Below are positions 6,492 through 10,036 of a stretch of 10,036 nt of DNA, one piece after another. The first letter of the stretch is position 1. The number at the start of each line of letters is the position of its first letter. The notes beneath the pieces are model-generated. The model was not told the origin of the DNA. It was given only the letters and a program-made list of their open reading frames with translations, and searched no databases. Both the position numbers and the translations under genes were made by a program. The stretch is from JAWUWD01 sp034112085 (GTDB lineage: Bacteria; Bacteroidota; Bacteroidia; Cytophagales; Cyclobacteriaceae), in NCBI GenBank assembly GCA_034112085.1, contig JAWUWD010000015.1, positions 1 through 10,036 of the forward strand, written 5' to 3'.

Positions 6492-8857
6492 ATGAAACTC
6501 AAACTATATCTAACAACCCTCTTTCTTGGCATATGTGCATTTTCATTTGCGCAAGAATATACCCAAACTGTCAAAGGAACAGTGGTGGATGGAGATACAC
6601 AAACTACGATACCTGGTGTTACCGTAATAATTGTAAATTCTGATCCTTTAGTTGGAGCTGCCACAGACTTTGAAGGCAATTTTGAAATAAAAAATGTCCC
6701 TATTGGTCGTCATAGTTTCCGTCTGTCATTCATCGGTTATGAAGATATATTCTTTCATCAGGTTTCAGTCACATCAGGAAAGGAGCTAGTTCTTAACGCC
6801 AAAATGTATGAATCTGTTGATGAAATGGAAGAGGTAGTTATCCTTGCAACACTCGATAAAAGCGAACCCTTGAATACAATGACATCTATTAGTGCGCATC
6901 AACTGACTGTCGAGTCAACATCGCGAATAGCTGCTGGAGTTAACGATCCTGGGAGAACTATTCAGAGTTTTGCGGGGGTTAGTAGCGTGGATGATGAGAA
7001 CAATGAAATTGTAGTTCGTGGAAATTCACCTCGTGGTATGCTTTGGCGTATGGAAGGCGTTGAAATACCTAATCCTAATCATTTCAATAATGGTGAAGGT
7101 GGTTCAGGTGGTGGAGTAAGTGCATTAAGTACTACGGTATTAGATAATAGTGATTTTTTAACGGGAGCATTCCCGGCTGAATACGGTAATGCACTTTCTA
7201 GCGTGTTCGATTTAAAGCTTAGAACAGGGAATAATGACGAGCGTGAATATGCATTTCAGGCAGGAGTAATGGGGATTCAGGTAGGATTGGAAGGGCCGTT
7301 CAAAAAAAATGGAAAGGCTTCTTATTTGGTGAATTACCGCTTTGCAACAACATCTTTGCTAAATAACATGGGTTTCTCAATAGGAGATACTGATATATTT
7401 CCAGAATGGCAGGACTTGTCTTATAATATTAATTTACCGACCAAAAAGGCAGGACGGTTCAATATTTGGGGTTTGAATGGTATCAGTTCTGCTGCCGATA
7501 TAGCCATAGCCGATTCTTCATTATGGGAATACCGAAGTGATGCCTATCAATTTTCAGAAAAACATAATTTGGGTATCGTTGGTTTAACCCATAACTACTT
7601 ATTCAAAAACAACAGCTCATATATTACAACTACTTTAGCGCACTCTGCTTCAAGTACAAAAACCGTTGAAGACTCTCTGGATTACAGCTATGTAAGTCGC
7701 TTGATTGATGAACACAACTACGTCTATAATTCTAACACCATAAGTGCTTACTTTAACCATAAGTTTAGTGCACGTCATATTATGCGAATAGGCGCCATAT
7801 TGACAAATCAGTCATTTGACCTTGATGTACTGGATCTGAACTATGATTCTGGTGTGAGAGAAGAACAAATTGATAAAACAGGAGAATCAAATCGTCACCA
7901 AGGATACTTACAATGGAAATGGAGAATGAGTAATACTTTTGATCTTAACTCTGGTGTTCATTTTATCAAACTTGGTATAAACGATGATTATTCCATTGAA
8001 CCACGAATTGGTGCTAGGTGGTATGTCAGAAACAATCAAGTGATCAATGCTGGATTTGTTCTGCACAGTAAAGCAGAACCCACTTCAATCTATTTGGCTG
8101 AACAAACACTTGCAAATGGCAATGTTATTCAGCCCAATAAATCATTGAAAATGACAAAGGCACTTCACTCTGTGATTGGATATAACATTTTAAAGAAGAT
8201 CTTAGATTTAAGGCTGAATTGTACTACCAACATTTATACGAAGTGCCTATTAAACCAAATGATACCACGTTCATTTTGTCTGCTGTGAATTTTAGCAGTG
8301 GGTTTACTAATGAGAATTTTGTAAATGATGGTACTGCAAGAAATTATGGTCTTGAACTTACATTGGAAAAGTTCTTTTCAAAGGACTATTATTTCTTAGC
8401 CACTGCCTCTTTGTTTGAGTCAAAATACACGATGAATGATGGAATAGAAAGAAACAGTTTATATAACAGTCGATATATCTATAACCTGGTAGGAGGTAAG
8501 GAGTATAAAGTCGGTAAAAAGAAGCTGAATGTTCTTGGATTGAATATGCGTTTTATGTGGAGAGGTGGGTATCGAACAGTACCAGTGGATTTATCTGCTT
8601 CAAGGATACAAGACAAAGATGTGAGAGTATATACGGAAGCATTTGAAAGCAAAGCACCTGACTATTACAGACTTGATATTGGAATTAACTATAGAAAAAA
8701 TAAGCCCAAATGGTCGTGGGTAGTTTCACTGGACATTCAAAATGTAACAAGCCGACTGAATGTGTTTGATCAATATTATAGTACAGATACAGGTAATATG
8801 GAAGATATAATCATGGTTGGGTTATTGCCGATTCTAAATTATAAAGTGGAGTTTTAG
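6492..8857 (+). pseudogene. TonB-dependent receptor, split by a -1 frameshift
   Basis: An outer-membrane TonB-dependent transporter. The first frame (6492-8288) has a signal peptide ending near Ala20 (CAFSFA), a carboxypeptidase-regulatory-like domain at about 24-108 with PGVTVIIVN and DFEGNFEI, a TonB-box-like MEEVVILA at 112-119, a plug domain (IVVRGNSPRGMLWRMEGV at about 173-190) and barrel strands. After about residue 568 the sense continues in the -1 frame as EDLRFKAELYYQHLYEVPI to LNYKVEF at 8857, with the expected C-terminal Phe. The joined product would be about 788 residues, normal for the family. Left uncorrected, the first frame adds about 30 unrelated residues and lacks the final strands, so it could not insert properly. 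No SusD partner is seen, so this is not a standard SusCD pair. The substrate is unknown. Sequencing error, real mutation and programmed frameshifting are the alternatives. Confidence 0.85.
8189..8195 (+). other. Frameshift site with slippery heptamer TTTAAAG
   Basis: In the upstream frame the codons are ATT TTA AAG, so T TTA AAG fits the X XXY YYZ pattern for -1 slippage. The shift must lie between the -1 frame stop at 8183-8185 and the zero-frame stop at 8286-8288. Protein sense is restored as NILKEDLRF either by slippage here or by restoring one A to the AAA run (8192-8194). I see no convincing downstream stem-loop or upstream Shine-Dalgarno stimulator. Confidence 0.7.
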
Positions 8858-8960
8858 AAATTCAATTATAAACTCTTCTATTAACTATTAGGAGTAAGAC
8901 ATAATAACCAATTCTACCTTCATCTTATTTTCAGAATTCTTAATATGTTATCCATAATCA

Positions 8961-9003
8961 AATGAATCATCAAGACTATATGGGTTTTGATGATTCATTT
9001 TTA
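8961..9003 (+). terminator. Rho-independent terminator after the receptor
   Basis: AATGAATCATCAAGAC (8961-8976) pairs with GTTTTGATGATTCATT (8984-8999) over 16 positions with a single G-T wobble, around a 7-nt loop TATATGG. A run of five T (8998-9002) follows. It lies about 100 nt after the receptor stop and has no T-run on the other strand, so it acts on + strand transcription. Confidence 0.88.
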
Positions 9004-9082
9004 TTACAGGAAACCACCACTGTTTAGCCTTCAGCTGAAATCAAATGTGGAATAAATTCTAATTAAGAAGGTTTGGCACCAA

Positions 9083-9108
9083 TTAGGCTAAAGTTGAGTT
9101 AGTCTAAA
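9083..9108 (+). promoter_or_regulatory. Paired TTAGNCTAA palindromes, possible operator
   Basis: TTAGGCTAAA (9083-9092) and TTAGTCTAAA (9099-9108) are direct repeats 16 nt apart, and each contains the perfect palindrome TTAG-N-CTAA. A third copy, TTAGTCTAAA, lies at 69-78. The spacing would suit paired dimer binding, but no cognate regulator is present. They are about 225 nt upstream of the HEPN-like gene. Confidence 0.3.
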
Positions 9109-9109
9109 T

Positions 9110-9123
9110 GTGTGTTAACTCAC
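9110..9123 (+). promoter_or_regulatory. GTTAAC-centred palindrome
   Basis: GTGTGTTAACTCAC is palindromic at 12 of 14 positions, with one T-T mismatch pair. It directly follows the TTAGNCTAA pair. It may be an operator or chance; nothing else supports function. Confidence 0.2.
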
Positions 9124-9242
9124 AGATGACGATGAACTTCCCAAAGCCATATAGGTCTTGAAAATGCAATTGGATCGAATAAAGGGATCTTTTACTGGAA
9201 ATGTCTCAATACTTGAGTTACAATATTAAATTGTTTTTTCAT

Positions 9243-9254
9243 ATAACATAAATC
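9243..9254 (+). repeat. 12-bp direct repeat, copy 1
   Basis: ATAACATAAATC occurs here and again at 9314-9325, 71 nt apart, both upstream of the HEPN-like gene. The second copy ends 7 nt before that gene's ATG. The sequence is AT-rich, so chance is possible. Confidence 0.35.
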
Positions 9255-9313
9255 ACATCCTGTTTTGATAAATGTCATGTTTTTGCAGGGCACCCATTCG
9301 TAGATTTAATGAC

Positions 9314-9325
9314 ATAACATAAATC
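9314..9325 (+). repeat. 12-bp direct repeat, copy 2
   Basis: Second copy of ATAACATAAATC, occupying the place where a ribosome-binding site would normally lie before the ATG at 9333. No Shine-Dalgarno sequence is seen, as is common in Bacteroidota. Confidence 0.35.
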
Positions 9326-9332
9326 TAATGCT

Positions 9333-9692
9333 ATGGAACAGTCAATTAAATTAACCCTCGACAAAGCAGAAGATCTTTTATCGAGGGCCAAGGAAGGGTT
9401 GTGTAAACCTCAAGAGGATGTAGTACCTTATGCAATTTGCCAAAGTGCGTATTACGCAATTGTAAATTATCTAGGAAGTGTTCTTATTGATAATGGTGAT
9501 GAGTTTCAGGAATCTTCAAATGTATCAGACTTGCTTAGCAGCTGCAGGTTAATTGATGATAAATTCAATGAGCTGCATCTTGCACCACTTTATCACCCTA
9601 CTGAAAGTGAGGACGTTTGGATGAATATTGATGCTGCCAATGATTATATAGCCATGGCTGAAAATACCCGCAAAATAGTGCGGGGAGAATAA
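9333..9692 (+). CDS. Small helical protein, HEPN-like
   Basis: A 119-residue cytoplasmic protein that looks all-helical. The pattern KAEDLLSRAKEG, then CQSAYYAIVNYLGSVLI, then AANDYIAMAENTRKIV resembles HEPN-domain proteins, where several helices pack into a dimer and the central YxxI/YL helix is typical. The nuclease motif R-x4-6-H of toxic HEPN proteins is not evident: the His at PLYHPTE has no Arg at the right spacing. A catalytic RNase role is therefore not supported, and an adaptor or accessory role is more likely. It is followed after only 22 nt by a 2-oxoacid:ferredoxin oxidoreductase gene, so the two probably share a transcript. There is no adjacent nucleotidyltransferase, so this is not a MNT-HEPN pair. 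The HEPN assignment rests on pattern only. Confidence 0.6.
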   Translation: MEQSIKLTLDKAEDLLSRAKEGLCKPQEDVVPYAICQSAYYAIVNYLGSVLIDNGDEFQESSNVSDLLSSCRLIDDKFNELHLAPLYHPTESEDVWMNIDAANDYIAMAENTRKIVRGE

Positions 9693-9714
9693 TTAATTAT
9701 CAAAGCACACACTC

Positions 9715-10036
9715 ATGAGCAAAGTCAAAATCACACCAAAATATCCTGGAACTCGTGCAGCTATGGATGGTAATACCGCTGCGATCATGTGTGAACGTGA
9801 ATCTTCGGATGCTGCCGGTGCCTATCCAATTACACCATCCACTCAAATGGGAGAGTATTGGGCAGAAGAAGCTGCTAAAGGACATCTGAACATTTCAGAT
9901 AAACCACTCATATTCATTGAGCCGGAAGGTGAGCATGCTGCGGCTGCCGTTACTGCTGGGTTATCCATGACAGGTCAACGTGCTGCTAACTTCTCTTCAG
10001 GGCAGGGCATTGCCTATATGCACGAGTCATTATATG
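9715..10036 (+). CDS. 2-oxoacid (pyruvate-type) ferredoxin oxidoreductase, 5' part
   Basis: The first 107 residues of a thiamine-diphosphate enzyme that oxidatively decarboxylates a 2-oxoacid such as pyruvate to the acyl-CoA and reduces ferredoxin or flavodoxin. The visible part is the N-terminal pyrimidine-binding domain: MDGNTAA (17-23), ERESSDAAGAYPITPS (27-42) with the YPITP substrate-loop signature of the family, IEPEGEHAAAA (69-79) near the cofactor-binding Glu, and NFSSGQGIAYM (92-102). The gene runs off the window, so I cannot tell a fused enzyme of about 1,200 residues from a separate alpha subunit, nor fix the substrate; I therefore give no symbol. The ATG at 9715 is 22 nt after the HEPN-like stop. 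The sequence is highly conserved in style, pointing to core metabolism. Confidence 0.87.
   Translation, partial: MSKVKITPKYPGTRAAMDGNTAAIMCERESSDAAGAYPITPSTQMGEYWAEEAAKGHLNISDKPLIFIEPEGEHAAAAVTAGLSMTGQRAANFSSGQGIAYMHESLY

Larger units (their letters stand above)
8858..9332. other. Intergenic region between receptor and HEPN operon
   Basis: 475 nt without a supported gene. It holds the receptor terminator (8961-9003), a pair of TTAGNCTAA palindromes (9083-9108), a GTTAAC-centred palindrome (9110-9123) and a 12-bp direct repeat (9243-9254, 9314-9325). The promoter of the following operon should lie here. The closest -7-like match is TAGATTTA (9301-9308), with TTTG at 9282-9285, but the 15-nt spacing is shorter than usual, so I do not call it. 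Confidence 0.6.

Noticed and set aside
6443..6679. Minus-strand frame over the receptor start
   Set aside because: It covers the receptor signal peptide and regulatory-like domain, which are clearly coded on the + strand.
6492..8857. SusC of a SusCD glycan-uptake pair
   Set aside because: No SusD gene on either side, and the plug and length fit the general regulatory-domain TonB receptor group rather than typical longer SusC proteins.
2547..9692. MNT-HEPN toxin-antitoxin pair from the NTase and the HEPN-like protein
   Set aside because: The two genes are over 6 kb apart with unrelated genes between, and the HEPN-like protein lacks an evident R-x4-6-H motif.
9700..9885. Minus-strand frame over the oxidoreductase start
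   Set aside because: The + strand encodes highly conserved family motifs here.

Overview
The window looks like chromosomal DNA of a marine-type Bacteroidota, probably a Cytophagales relative. The support is a TonB-dependent receptor with an N-terminal carboxypeptidase-regulatory-like domain, a lipoprotein signal, AT-rich intergenic DNA, near-absent Shine-Dalgarno sites and one good Bacteroidota-type -7 box (TAnnTTTG). The species is inference. Every gene I accept lies on the + strand, and I see no tRNA, rRNA, CRISPR array, integrase or transposase.

Layout. Positions 1-5517 alternate between repeats and genes: repeat R1 (1-60), an orphan membrane histidine kinase (441-2054), R2 (2097-2292), a two-gene nucleotidyltransferase module resembling a toxin-antitoxin pair (2386-3056), R3 (3090-3266), a large lipoprotein of unknown function (3388-5172), then R4 (5280-5517). 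R1-R4 belong to one dispersed intergenic family and share one orientation. R1 and R2 carry a 24-bp REP-like hairpin that R3 and R4 lack; R4 instead carries a 60-nt insert with a perfect 9-bp stem-loop.

Positions 5466-8857 hold two outer-membrane protein genes that both appear broken. The first is a beta-barrel-like gene whose 5' end is replaced by R4, so no signal peptide remains. The second is a TonB-dependent receptor of about 788 residues, split by a -1 frameshift at TTTAAAG near 8189-8195. A strong terminator (8961-9003) closes this block.

Positions 9004-9332 are non-coding, with small palindromes and direct repeats. A new operon then starts: a 119-residue HEPN-like helical protein (9333-9692) and, 22 nt later, the start of a 2-oxoacid (pyruvate-type) ferredoxin oxidoreductase that runs off the window end.

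Taken together, 1-8857 reads as an accessory region shaped by repeats and gene decay, and the ferredoxin oxidoreductase operon looks like the return to core metabolism. The most unusual items are the gene-repeat-gene-repeat layout, the hairpin that is precisely present or absent among copies, the receptor frameshift at a canonical slippery heptamer, and the small NTase module with a one-base gene overlap and an apparently leaderless promoter.
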